From Thermoanaerobaculales bacterium (GTDB lineage Bacteria > Acidobacteriota > Thermoanaerobaculia > Thermoanaerobaculales > Sulfomarinibacteraceae), in contig JAOZUP010000087.1 of assembly GCA_029938595.1 (NCBI GenBank), forward strand, positions 1 to 11,731: a DNA stretch of 11,731 bases, read 5' to 3'. Made by a program: the position numbers and the translations under genes. This document shows, one piece after another, positions 1 through 5,899 of the stretch; position 1 is the stretch's first letter, and the number at the start of each line of letters is the position of its first letter. The notes under the pieces were generated by a model. The model was not told the DNA's origin, ran no database searches, and saw only the letters and a list, made by a program, of their open reading frames with translations.

Positions 1-10
1 TCACCCGCCC

Positions 11-51
11 TCGGAAAGCCACGTCGGGCCGGGCCCGCCACGCCTTTCCGA
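11..51. repeat. imperfect palindrome / hairpin
   Basis: The outer arms TCGGAAAG (11-18) and CTTTCCGA (44-51) are perfect complements. An inner CGGGC (25-29) pairs with GCCCG (33-37) around a 3-nt loop. The two unpaired internal segments are near-identical direct repeats, CCACGT (19-24) and CCACGC (38-43). No T tract follows on either side, so it is not a standard intrinsic terminator. A REP-like element or the terminator of an off-window gene are possible readings. Confidence 0.5.
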
Positions 52-197
52 GAGGTAGGAGTGATAGATGGCATTCGAGGCTGATTGTGATGCGTCGACG
101 ATGCTGGATGCGCTCCACGTGGCGAGAACAGCCGGGCCCCCCGTACCGGCAAAATGGTGCTCTCTCCTCGGAGCCCCCAGTTGGTGGGCTGTCAGGG

Positions 198-233
198 GGT
201 GCCAGGGCGAGTTCACCGGAGGTGCCTGGCATC
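198..233. repeat. GGTGCCAGG / CCTGGCATC hairpin
   Basis: GGTGCCAGG (198-206) pairs with CCTGGCATC (225-233), nine positions with one G-T wobble, around an 18-nt loop. A smaller hairpin GCTCC-TTCCC-GGAGC follows at 245-259. Arms of this kind are typical of dispersed REP-type palindromes, but no transposase of the REP-associated family is present in the window to support that. Confidence 0.4.
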
Positions 234-288
234 CTCTCGCGGCAGCTCCTTCCCGGAGCACAGGTGCGGAGACGGGAACAGAAACGGG

Positions 289-346
289 GGTGGGCTTGTC
301 GCGGCGGAGCCCGACCTGTCACGGCGTAGCGCGCAGCGCGAAGCCG
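289..346. repeat. two adjacent hairpins, REP-like
   Basis: GGTGGGCT (289-296) pairs with AGCCC-G-ACC (308-316) with one bulged G. Directly after it, CGGC (322-325) pairs with GCCG (343-346), enclosing two purine-purine mismatches and an inner GCGC (329-332) / GCGC (336-339) stem with a 3-nt loop. The pair sits just before the 7-bp array and a GC-rich purine tract, so the whole may be one composite repeat. Confidence 0.4.
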
Positions 347-373
347 GATGGGCGAAGCAGGAAGGGCGCGAGT

Positions 374-406
374 AACTCAAAACTCAAAACTAAGAACTCA
401 AAACTA
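374..406. repeat. 7-bp tandem array, AACTCAA type
   Basis: Four units in register, AACTCAA, AACTCAA, AACTAAG and AACTCAA, are followed by a partial fifth. The array begins 27 bp beyond the stop codon of the kinase gene. The same unit, inverted, is found at 7207-7240, and a relative (AACTCTT) at 4441-4468. It is much richer in A+T than its surroundings. It resembles the heptanucleotide short tandem repeats described in some cyanobacteria, but that is an analogy only. Confidence 0.85.
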
Positions 407-432
407 TCTGCGGCGTCCGATCGATCTTCTGA

Positions 433-2973
433 TCAGGTGCGCAGCTTCTCCAGCGCGGTGCGGAGTTCCTTGGTGGTCGTGAATCGGTCTGCCGGTTCCT
501 TCTCTAGGCATCGCAAGATGATCTGAGCCAGCTCGGGATCGAGATCCGGAGCGAGCTCCAGCGGATCGGGAGGGGCGGAGTTCAGATGTGCGTCGATGAC
601 GTTGCCGCTGTGGAATGGCGGCCGGCCGGTTGCGAGGTGGAAGGCGGTGGCGCCGAAGGCATAGATGTCGGTTGCCGGAGTCGGTGTCTCTCCTCGGATT
701 TGCTCGGGCGCCATGTAAAACGGGGTACCGCAGATTGATGTGCTGTCTCCGTCACCGCTGTCAAGGCGGGCAGCGATCCCGAAGTCCAGGATCTTCACCT
801 CATTTGCCGGTGTGACCAGGACATTCCCGGGCTTGAGATCACGGTGAATGACATGTCGGCTGTGGGCGAAGGAGATGGCGTCGGCGATCCGAAGGAGCAG
901 GGGGGCGAGACGGGAGCGAATCCTGACCGGGTCCGTTTTCACCAGCTCATCCAGCGGTTCGCCGGGCACGAACTCCATGGCGATGAAGTAGCCGTCAAAA
1001 CCCTCCTCGAAGTCGTGGATGGTGACTATACCCGGATGGTTGAGCGTTGCCGCCGCTCTGGCCTCCTGGCCGAGCCGCGCAGCCTCTTTGGTGCTTGTGG
1101 TCCGCAGAACTTTGATGGCAACGTCGCGCTCGAGCCGTGTATCGCGCGCCTTGTACACGACACCCATGCCGCCGCGCCCCAGCTCCGTGAGAATCTCATA
1201 GCGCTGATGGGCGGCGAGATCGGCCCTCTCCGAAGCCCCGGCCACCGTCGTTCCTTCGCCCGCAATGCCAGCCCCGCGGTCAGCCTCGATTTCTGCGCGG
1301 AGTTGCCTCGCGGACGTGCAGGAGTAGTCAAATGCGAGAATCCGCTCCAGCTGAGCGAGTGCCGGAGGCCGCTCGCCGGCCATGTAGAGCTCATGGGCAA
1401 GGGCAACCGCGGGTCCGAGGCGGCTGGGCTGGAGGGCGACTCCGATCACCGCCCGCTGCAGACAGGCGATGGCCGCTTCACGAGAGTGGTTCTGTTGAGC
1501 CCATTTCGCCATGTCAAGGACTACGCGCGGTATATCGGGTATCGGCCCCGGGTGGTTCTGCAAGACCTCGCAGGCCTCGTCGAAAAGACCTTCCCGGTGC
1601 AACTCGACCAGGGCGTCCTGTAGGTAACCGAGCCGAGCCATGCAGTTTGCCGTGCCGACGACGTTTCCAAGACTTCGGTAGAGCTGAAGGGCCCGCTCGT
1701 CCTCGCCGGCCCGCTCGGCACACCGGGCCGCAGTCTCGATGTCGCCCGAGAACTCGTAGATATCGCTCGCCTCACCCCACCGGTTGAGACGCTCGAGGAT
1801 GGGTGCGGCCAGGTGCCACAGCTGTGCGTTGATGGCCAGATCGGCGGCCTCGGCCTCCTCGTTCTGATGGATCAGCTTTTCGACGGCTTCCTCAGCTCGC
1901 CCAGAGGCGCCGATCAAGTCGATCATTTCCCGCTGCATACCGAGGTCGGATAGGATCGGAATCAGCGCTTCCTCCTCGCGCACGATCTGCTCCCTCAATT
2001 TTTCGGATTCCTCGTCGCCGGTGGGGCCGCGCGCTTCGCACTGAGACAATCGGTTCCGCAGTTTCTTGAGTTGATGGATTCGAAGTTGGGCGGCTTCCTG
2101 GTGGTGTCCAGCCGCCGATTCGGCGATGGCGGCCTCATGGATGAGGCCGGCCTTGCGAAAAATCTCGGCCGCCTGTTGGTGTTCGCCCGCCGAGCGCCAG
2201 GCGTGCGCGGCGGCCTGCCAATTGCCCTCGATCTCGTGGAGACGGGCGAGGGCGCGGTGGTCACCAGCCTGCTCGACGGCTCGTCGCGCCACCGGCAAGG
2301 CGGTGTGTGACGAGCTGAACTGACCTTGCTCCAGCGCGATCATCGCGGCGCCCGCTGCCCGCTTGGGTTTGCCCGCCCGCATCCACGCTTCGACAGCTTC
2401 GGCGTAACGCCCGCGAGTGGACAGCCACTCAGCGAGATCTTGCTCGCAGCGCTGTGCGGCCGCGATATCTCCGGCTCTCCTGAACAGACGGGTCGCCTCG
2501 GCCAGGTTGTGACCGCCCGCGCGTCTGAGAAGGTCCCCGGCCTCGTGGTCCTGGCCGAGTTCGAGTGCGGTTCTCGCCGCCTCACTCCATGCTTTTCCCT
2601 TGCGGTACAGCGTGAGAGCGCCCTTGAGGTCGCCTTCCTGAGCTTGCAGCTGCGCAGCCCCTACATAATCGCCGCGCCCGATCAGTGTTCTCACCAGACG
2701 CTGCTTCGGACTCGAAGCCAACAGCAGCTTGAACAGACCCCACACGATCAGAGCACCTGCCGCGAGATTTGCGCCGACCATTACGGTGGGATTCGACAGG
2801 AGCTTCAGTATTTGACTGTCCGTGGCCTCCGAGACCTGTAGGTAATTTGCCAGCCACGGCAGATTGAAGATTGCCGCCAGAGCGAGCCCGACGATGACCA
2901 ATCCCCCATAGCGGCGGGTCTGTCCGGGCATAGCAGCGATCAGTACGAGTGGGAAAGCCAACGACGGATCCAT
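433..2973 (-). CDS. membrane-anchored solenoid/Ser-Thr protein kinase
   Basis: Hanks-type kinase that should phosphorylate Ser/Thr on partner proteins at the inner face of the membrane. Of 846 residues, hydrophobic segments at about 24-45 and 64-86 are likely membrane helices, with arginines at 20-21 favouring an inside N-terminus. Residues 100-545 are helical-hairpin repeats rich in Ala, Gly-Asp and Tyr (TPR-like solenoid), with a charged coiled-coil-like stretch near 302-338. The kinase domain fills the C-terminus (591-846). It has the glycine loop GRGGMGVVY (599-607), Lys621, HRDLKPGN (710-717), DFG (730-732) and GTPFYMAPE (749-757), so it should be active. The start at 2973 is chosen because membrane segments follow at once; the frame extends to a TTG at 3195, but that extension runs through the inverted-repeat element. 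There is no Shine-Dalgarno sequence. Having the kinase C-terminal to the solenoid is the reverse of the commonest bacterial arrangement. The substrate is unknown. Confidence 0.9.
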   Translation of the reverse strand: MDPSLAFPLVLIAAMPGQTRRYGGLVIVGLALAAIFNLPWLANYLQVSEATDSQILKLLSNPTVMVGANLAAGALIVWGLFKLLLASSPKQRLVRTLIGRGDYVGAAQLQAQEGDLKGALTLYRKGKAWSEAARTALELGQDHEAGDLLRRAGGHNLAEATRLFRRAGDIAAAQRCEQDLAEWLSTRGRYAEAVEAWMRAGKPKRAAGAAMIALEQGQFSSSHTALPVARRAVEQAGDHRALARLHEIEGNWQAAAHAWRSAGEHQQAAEIFRKAGLIHEAAIAESAAGHHQEAAQLRIHQLKKLRNRLSQCEARGPTGDEESEKLREQIVREEEALIPILSDLGMQREMIDLIGASGRAEEAVEKLIHQNEEAEAADLAINAQLWHLAAPILERLNRWGEASDIYEFSGDIETAARCAERAGEDERALQLYRSLGNVVGTANCMARLGYLQDALVELHREGLFDEACEVLQNHPGPIPDIPRVVLDMAKWAQQNHSREAAIACLQRAVIGVALQPSRLGPAVALAHELYMAGERPPALAQLERILAFDYSCTSARQLRAEIEADRGAGIAGEGTTVAGASERADLAAHQRYEILTELGRGGMGVVYKARDTRLERDVAIKVLRTTSTKEAARLGQEARAAATLNHPGIVTIHDFEEGFDGYFIAMEFVPGEPLDELVKTDPVRIRSRLAPLLLRIADAISFAHSRHVIHRDLKPGNVLVTPANEVKILDFGIAARLDSGDGDSTSICGTPFYMAPEQIRGETPTPATDIYAFGATAFHLATGRPPFHSGNVIDAHLNSAPPDPLELAPDLDPELAQIILRCLEKEPADRFTTTKELRTALEKLRT

Positions 2974-2986
2974 ATGAGCTATTCTA
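2974..2986 (-). promoter_or_regulatory. possible -10 box giving a leaderless kinase mRNA
   Basis: On the minus strand TAGAAT (2986-2981) matches the sigma-70 -10 consensus at five of six bases and lies seven bases before the ATG. Transcription would therefore start at or next to the A of the start codon. No -35 box is visible at 16-18 bp spacing, and there is no ribosome-binding site, which fits a leaderless start or an undetected promoter elsewhere. Confidence 0.35.
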
Positions 2987-3077
2987 CGGTAGTCATAGCC
3001 CGGTCTTCTCACCGGGTGTCTTCTACGGGCGGCGAATGGCAGCCATCTGTCGAGTTTTTCGAAAATTGTGCTCCTCA

Positions 3078-3151
3078 ACTCAACGTCGGCAGCGATTTGT
3101 GGGCGCGGCCGGCGCTCGCCAGCCATCGGCCACTCGCTGGCGGGGTTGAGT
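3078..3151. repeat. inner hairpin A, attC-like geometry
   Basis: ACTCAAC (3078-3084) and GTTGAGT (3145-3151) are perfect complements and match the RYYYAAC and GTTRRRY core-box patterns of integron attC sites. Each is separated by a poorly paired 5-nt spacer from a second perfect pair, CAGCGA (3090-3095) and TCGCTG (3134-3139). The central 38 nt has further pairing, GGCCG (3107-3111) with CGGCC (3127-3131). An alternative pairing, CGCCAGC (3117-3123) with GCTGGCG (3136-3142), competes with it. The pairing is clear; recombination-site identity is not, since no integron integrase or cassette array is present. Confidence 0.6.
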
Positions 3152-3154
3152 CGC

Positions 3155-3192
3155 GGTCGGCGCAACGTAGTGCTACTACGCCTGCGTCGACC
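3155..3192. repeat. inner hairpin B
   Basis: GGTCG (3155-3159) pairs with CGACC (3188-3192), G3160 with T3187 as a wobble, CGCA (3161-3164) with TGCG (3183-3186), then after a 1/2-nt internal loop CGTAGT (3166-3171) with ACTACG (3175-3180) around the loop GCT. This gives 16 pairs with little interruption. It forms the second arm of the junction. Confidence 0.7.
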
Positions 3193-3272
3193 CAATTCTC
3201 AATAAACTCAACACCTGACTACCCTTCGCCCCCCTCGCAACGAAACCGGGTGAGAAGACCGGGCTGGCGTGC

Positions 3273-3301
3273 TTGAAATATTATGGAAACTCGCTCATAT
3301 T
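3273..3301 (+). promoter_or_regulatory. sigma-70-type promoter for dnaJ
   Basis: TTGAAA (3273-3278, five of six to consensus), a 17-bp spacer, and CATATT (3296-3301, four of six). The predicted transcript starts near 3308, leaving a leader of about 25 nt that contains the ribosome-binding site GGAGG (3325-3329). The -35 box begins seven bases after the right end of the inverted-repeat element. Confidence 0.55.
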
Positions 3302-3333
3302 TCTTTAGTTGAGTTGAATGGGCTGGAGGAGTG

Positions 3334-4362
3334 GTGTCAGCAGATTATTATCAAATCCTCGGGATCGGCAGGTCCGCAAATTCGGCCGAGATCAAGAAGG
3401 CCTATCGCAAGTTGGCTCGGAGGTACCACCCCGACGTCAATCCGGACAAACCCGACGCCGAGAAGAAGTTCAAAGAGATCCAGGAAGCGTACGCCGTACT
3501 CTCCGACGATGAGAAACGGCAACAGTACGATACCTTCGGGCGGGTAGATGGCGCCCCCGATGTGGGATTCGGCGGCTTCCGACAGCCCGGCTCTTCGTGG
3601 CGTGACGCCGGCGGGTTTCGAGTCGACGTCGGTGACTTCGATACTGCGACCGGGAGGTTTCAGGATCTCGGAGATATCTTTGGCGAGCTCTTCGGGCGTG
3701 AGCGAGGTGTGAAGGCTCGTCCTCGCCCCGAGCGGGGCGTCGATCAGGAAATAGAGGTCGAAATTGACTTCGACCATGCCGTGCGCGGAACCAGCGTCAC
3801 GATTCCTGTCCAGCGCCAGGTTCGATGCACGACCTGCGACGGCAGCGGCCATACGGGTAACGCGGTGTGCTCGAGCTGCCACGGTTCCGGCGTCCTGATT
3901 TCCACCGAAAGACTGCGGGTCAAGGTTCCGGAGGGCGTGGCAGACGGTCAGCGGGTTCGGGTGGCCGGCAAGGGGGCCGAGGGTCGCGGCGGCGGTACGG
4001 CGGGGAACCTCATGGTGCGGGTCCGTGTCGGGCCTCACTCGTTTTTTGAACGGGAAGGTGACAACATCCACACGACCATTCCAGTTACCTTTTCGGAGGC
4101 CTATCGGGGCGGCGAAATCGAGGTTGGCACGGTGCACGGACCGGTTCGTGCCAAGGTGCCGGCCGGCACCAACTCGGGCCGCACTTTCCGCCTGCGGGGC
4201 AAGGGAGTGCGCAACACGAAAACCAGAGCCTACGGCGACCATTTGTACACGGTACAAATCGTGGTTCCGAAGGTGATGTCGCCGGCCGGCGAGGAGGCCG
4301 CCCGCGCGGTCACCGATCTCTACCAAACCAACCCCCGCGACGATCTGCCAACCAACCTCTGA
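3334..4362 (+). CDS. dnaJ: DnaJ-family co-chaperone with a single zinc site
   Basis: Hsp40 co-chaperone that stimulates the DnaK ATPase and delivers unfolded clients. Numbering is from the alternative GTG at 3331; subtract one for the start given here. J domain 5-70 with the essential HPD at 33-35. A glycine/phenylalanine-containing linker (about 71-125) and a C-terminal substrate-binding region from about 138 follow. The zinc domain is reduced to CTTCDGSG (166-173) and CSSCHGSG (180-187), two motifs where full-length DnaJ has four, so only one zinc can be held. At 342 residues it is slightly shorter than standard DnaJ. The second of two tandem GTG codons is preferred because it lies 4 nt after GGAGG, whereas the first would abut it. 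No dnaK or grpE is adjacent, so this may be a secondary DnaJ. A 7-bp array starts at the base after the stop. Confidence 0.92.
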   Translation: MSADYYQILGIGRSANSAEIKKAYRKLARRYHPDVNPDKPDAEKKFKEIQEAYAVLSDDEKRQQYDTFGRVDGAPDVGFGGFRQPGSSWRDAGGFRVDVGDFDTATGRFQDLGDIFGELFGRERGVKARPRPERGVDQEIEVEIDFDHAVRGTSVTIPVQRQVRCTTCDGSGHTGNAVCSSCHGSGVLISTERLRVKVPEGVADGQRVRVAGKGAEGRGGGTAGNLMVRVRVGPHSFFEREGDNIHTTIPVTFSEAYRGGEIEVGTVHGPVRAKVPAGTNSGRTFRLRGKGVRNTKTRAYGDHLYTVQIVVPKVMSPAGEEAARAVTDLYQTNPRDDLPTNL

Positions 4363-4397
4363 AATTTCGAATTTCGAATTTCGAATTTCGAATTTTC
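4363..4397. repeat. 7-bp tandem array, AATTTCG type
   Basis: Four perfect AATTTCG units (4363-4390) plus a partial fifth begin immediately after the dnaJ stop codon. Each unit junction contains the self-complementary TTCGAA, so the array can fold on itself. It is the first half of a composite with 4441-4468 in the gap between the convergent dnaJ and def genes. No hairpin plus T-tract terminator was found in that gap. Confidence 0.9.
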
Positions 4398-4440
4398 CGA
4401 CCGCCGTCACCCGAAGATCAGGGGCGATTGGGGAGGCGGG

Positions 4441-4468
4441 AATTCCTAACTCTTAACTCTCAACTCTT
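4441..4468. repeat. 7-bp tandem array, AACTCTT type
   Basis: Units AATTCCT, AACTCTT, AACTCTC and AACTCTT lie in exact 7-bp register, ending 11 bp before the def stop codon. The first unit is intermediate between the AATTCCG and AACTCnn families. It is separated from the AATTTCG array by 43 bp of GC-rich sequence, the same layout as at 7207-7308. Confidence 0.85.
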
Positions 4469-4479
4469 TGTTCGGCGAT

Positions 4480-5004
4480 CTACGCGGTGGATTGCCAGAC
4501 GCCGAGCTTCCGCATCTTCTCCACTCGCCTCATGAACAGGCGGCGCTTCATGCTGCGGAGATGATGAACTATCAGTACCCCGTTGAGGTGGTCTACCTCG
4601 TGGCACACGGTCTGCGCGAGCAGTCCTTCTGCCTCGAACTCTCGCCACCGGCCGCCGTTGTCCTGAGCCCGGACGCGTAGGGCGGTTGGCCGTTCGATCG
4701 TAGTAAAAAGACCGGGAAAGGAGAGGCAGCCTTCTTCGAGGCTGGCTTTTCCGCGGCAGAAGATGATCTCGGGGTTGGCGAGAACGACCCGCGCTTCGGG
4801 ATCCTTGCCTACAGAGAGATCGACAGTCGCAATGCGGAGATTGATGCCTACTTGAGGTGCCGCGAGCCCGAGGCCGGGAGCTTCCCAACCGGTTTCAAAA
4901 AGATCCTCGATCAGCGACTGGAGTTCCTCTCCAAAATCCTCGACCGGTTGGTTGGCCGCCTCCAACCGCGGGTCCCCGTAGACGAGAATCGGCAGGATGG
5001 CCAT
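4480..5004 (-). CDS. def: peptide deformylase
   Basis: Removes the formyl group from the N-terminal Met of new proteins; a cytosolic metalloenzyme acting at the ribosome exit. All three family motifs are present in the 174-residue protein: GLGLAAPQ (44-51), EGCLS with metal ligand Cys93 (91-95), and HEVDH (135-139) with ligands His135 and His139 and catalytic Glu136. Length is normal. The ATG at 5004 is preferred over an upstream in-frame start because MAILPILVYGDPRL is a typical N-terminus and it follows the preceding gene's TAA by one base, implying translational coupling. It is the last gene of a four-gene operon. The usual partner fmt is not beside it. Confidence 0.96.
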   Translation of the reverse strand: MAILPILVYGDPRLEAANQPVEDFGEELQSLIEDLFETGWEAPGLGLAAPQVGINLRIATVDLSVGKDPEARVVLANPEIIFCRGKASLEEGCLSFPGLFTTIERPTALRVRAQDNGGRWREFEAEGLLAQTVCHEVDHLNGVLIVHHLRSMKRRLFMRRVEKMRKLGVWQSTA

Positions 5005-5005
5005 C

Positions 5006-5899
5006 TTAGGATATGGGCGGTTTTCTGGGTCCCGGCGTGGACGAACCCGCATCAGGCCGAGGTGGCGGCGCGTTGCGGAGGCGGCGCATCACCGCCTCCA
5101 CGGCGTCCTTCGCCCGGCGCTCACAAAAATCCTCGAGGACCTTCATGACCTCGGGGTGGTTCTCCGCGATTCGATCGACACTTGCGCGGTCGAGCTCGAT
5201 CGCGGTGACCTTGGTGCGCGCAGTGATGGTGGCGGTACGGGGTTTGCCGGAAAGCAGTGAAACCTCACCGAAGAAATCACCTGGTCCCAGCTCCGCGAGT
5301 TTAAGATTGCCGCCGTCGTCGGAGCGCGTGAACACCTTGATCGTGCCACCCACAATCAGGAAAAGGCTCGAGCCCGGCTCCCCTTCGGTAACGATGATGT
5401 CGCCCTCGTCGTAGGCGCGGAGTTCGGTGGACGCTACGATCTCCACCAGTGCTTCGCGCTCGAAGGACGAAAAGAGGGTGGACGATTGAAGTTCCTTGAG
5501 CTCCTGGTCGGCTGTCACATTTTTCTGTTCGATCGCGGCTCCGTGTTCGCGCCGCCGCTGACCGGCCATCTTCGTTTGCCGGTCGTCCTCGATCAGGTGG
5601 GCCAACTCGGAGTGTACGTCTTGCTCCGGGTCGAGGCGCAGGATCTTCTTATAGACCGCAATCGCACGGGCGTAGAAGCCGTCACGTGCCTGAGCTTCGG
5701 CGATCGTGCGGTACATCGAAATTGCCTTGTCTCGATTTCCCTGGAGATCGAGGACATCCGCCAAGCGGAGACGCAGGTTGAGCTGGTTCGGGTTTCTTGC
5801 CAGCTCCTTCTTGATGACCTCGAAGGCTTTGTCATAGTTCTTCTTCGCCAGATAGCGGTCGAGATCGTCGATTCCCGAACGCGATGAGCCGATCTTCAT
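5006..5899 (-). CDS. TPR plus cyclic-nucleotide-binding domain protein
   Basis: Probable cytosolic sensor of a cyclic nucleotide or related ligand, 297 residues. Residues 12-95 are TPR-like helical repeats (protein-protein contacts), 96-140 a charged linker, and 142-258 a CRP-type cNMP-binding domain. The phosphate-binding cassette is at 207-227 and keeps Glu212 and Arg221, the positions that normally hold ribose and phosphate. The C-terminus (260-297) is basic, then Pro-rich. Unlike CRP/FNR there is no C-terminal HTH, so it is not a typical transcription factor and more likely modulates a partner. Its ATG overlaps the LOG gene's stop as ATGA, and AGGA lies 7 nt upstream. The ligand and target are unknown. 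Confidence 0.85.
   Translation of the reverse strand: MKIGSSRSGIDDLDRYLAKKNYDKAFEVIKKELARNPNQLNLRLRLADVLDLQGNRDKAISMYRTIAEAQARDGFYARAIAVYKKILRLDPEQDVHSELAHLIEDDRQTKMAGQRRREHGAAIEQKNVTADQELKELQSSTLFSSFEREALVEIVASTELRAYDEGDIIVTEGEPGSSLFLIVGGTIKVFTRSDDGGNLKLAELGPGDFFGEVSLLSGKPRTATITARTKVTAIELDRASVDRIAENHPEVMKVLEDFCERRAKDAVEAVMRRLRNAPPPRPDAGSSTPGPRKPPIS

Larger units (their letters stand above)
1..373. other. gene-free stretch with a chain of hairpins
   Basis: No reading frame here looks like a gene. The candidate frames on both strands are rich in Ser, Arg, Gly and Pro, show no recognisable domain, and overlap each other. One plus-strand frame (68-526) has an AGGAG six bases before its ATG, but it runs through the 7-bp array and then antisense into the kinase 3' end. 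What the stretch does hold is secondary structure, with hairpins at 11-51, 198-233, 245-259, 289-316 and 322-346, given below where they are strong. It could be decayed repeat DNA or the intergenic flank of a gene beyond the left edge. Confidence 0.5.
2997..3265. repeat. 269-bp inverted-repeat element folding as a three-way junction
   Basis: The ends are 21-bp inverted repeats (2997-3017 and 3245-3265) with one mismatch. After a short unequal internal loop the arms continue, imperfectly, as 3028-3068 against 3193-3233, with 31 of 41 positions complementary by hand alignment. The enclosed part folds into two separate hairpins (3078-3151 and 3155-3192). The left end alone also folds, CCCGGT-cttctc-ACCGGG (2999-3016). 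No coding frame inside looks real and no clear target-site duplication flanks it. It could be a MITE-like non-autonomous element or a structured RNA in the divergent kinase-dnaJ gap. Confidence 0.75.

Noticed and set aside
1..261. 86-codon minus-strand frame at the left edge
   Set aside because: No recognisable domain. It crosses several hairpins and has composition typical of non-coding GC-rich DNA.
68..526. 152-codon plus-strand frame with an AGGAG upstream
   Set aside because: It passes through the 7-bp array and ends antisense inside the kinase gene. Composition is Ser/Arg-rich with no domain, so the ribosome-binding site is probably chance.
844..1623. 259-codon plus-strand frame inside the kinase
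   Set aside because: It is antisense to an intact kinase domain and solenoid. Its translation has no domain.
3078..3151. A true integron gene cassette ending in attC
   Set aside because: No integrase, no neighbouring attC sites, and the flanking genes are ordinary chromosomal genes reading away from the site. Kept only as a geometric resemblance.
2974..3195. N-terminal extension of the kinase to a TTG at 3195
   Set aside because: The extra 74 codons translate part of the inverted-repeat element into a highly basic segment ahead of the membrane helices. The ATG at 2973 is more natural.
3337..4410. 357-codon minus-strand frame opposite dnaJ
   Set aside because: It is the antisense shadow of a clear DnaJ gene and has no recognisable domain. 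Long antisense frames are common in GC-rich coding DNA.
4363..4468. Possible CRISPR array
   Set aside because: Repeats are 7-bp units directly in tandem with no unique spacers between units, and no cas gene is present.
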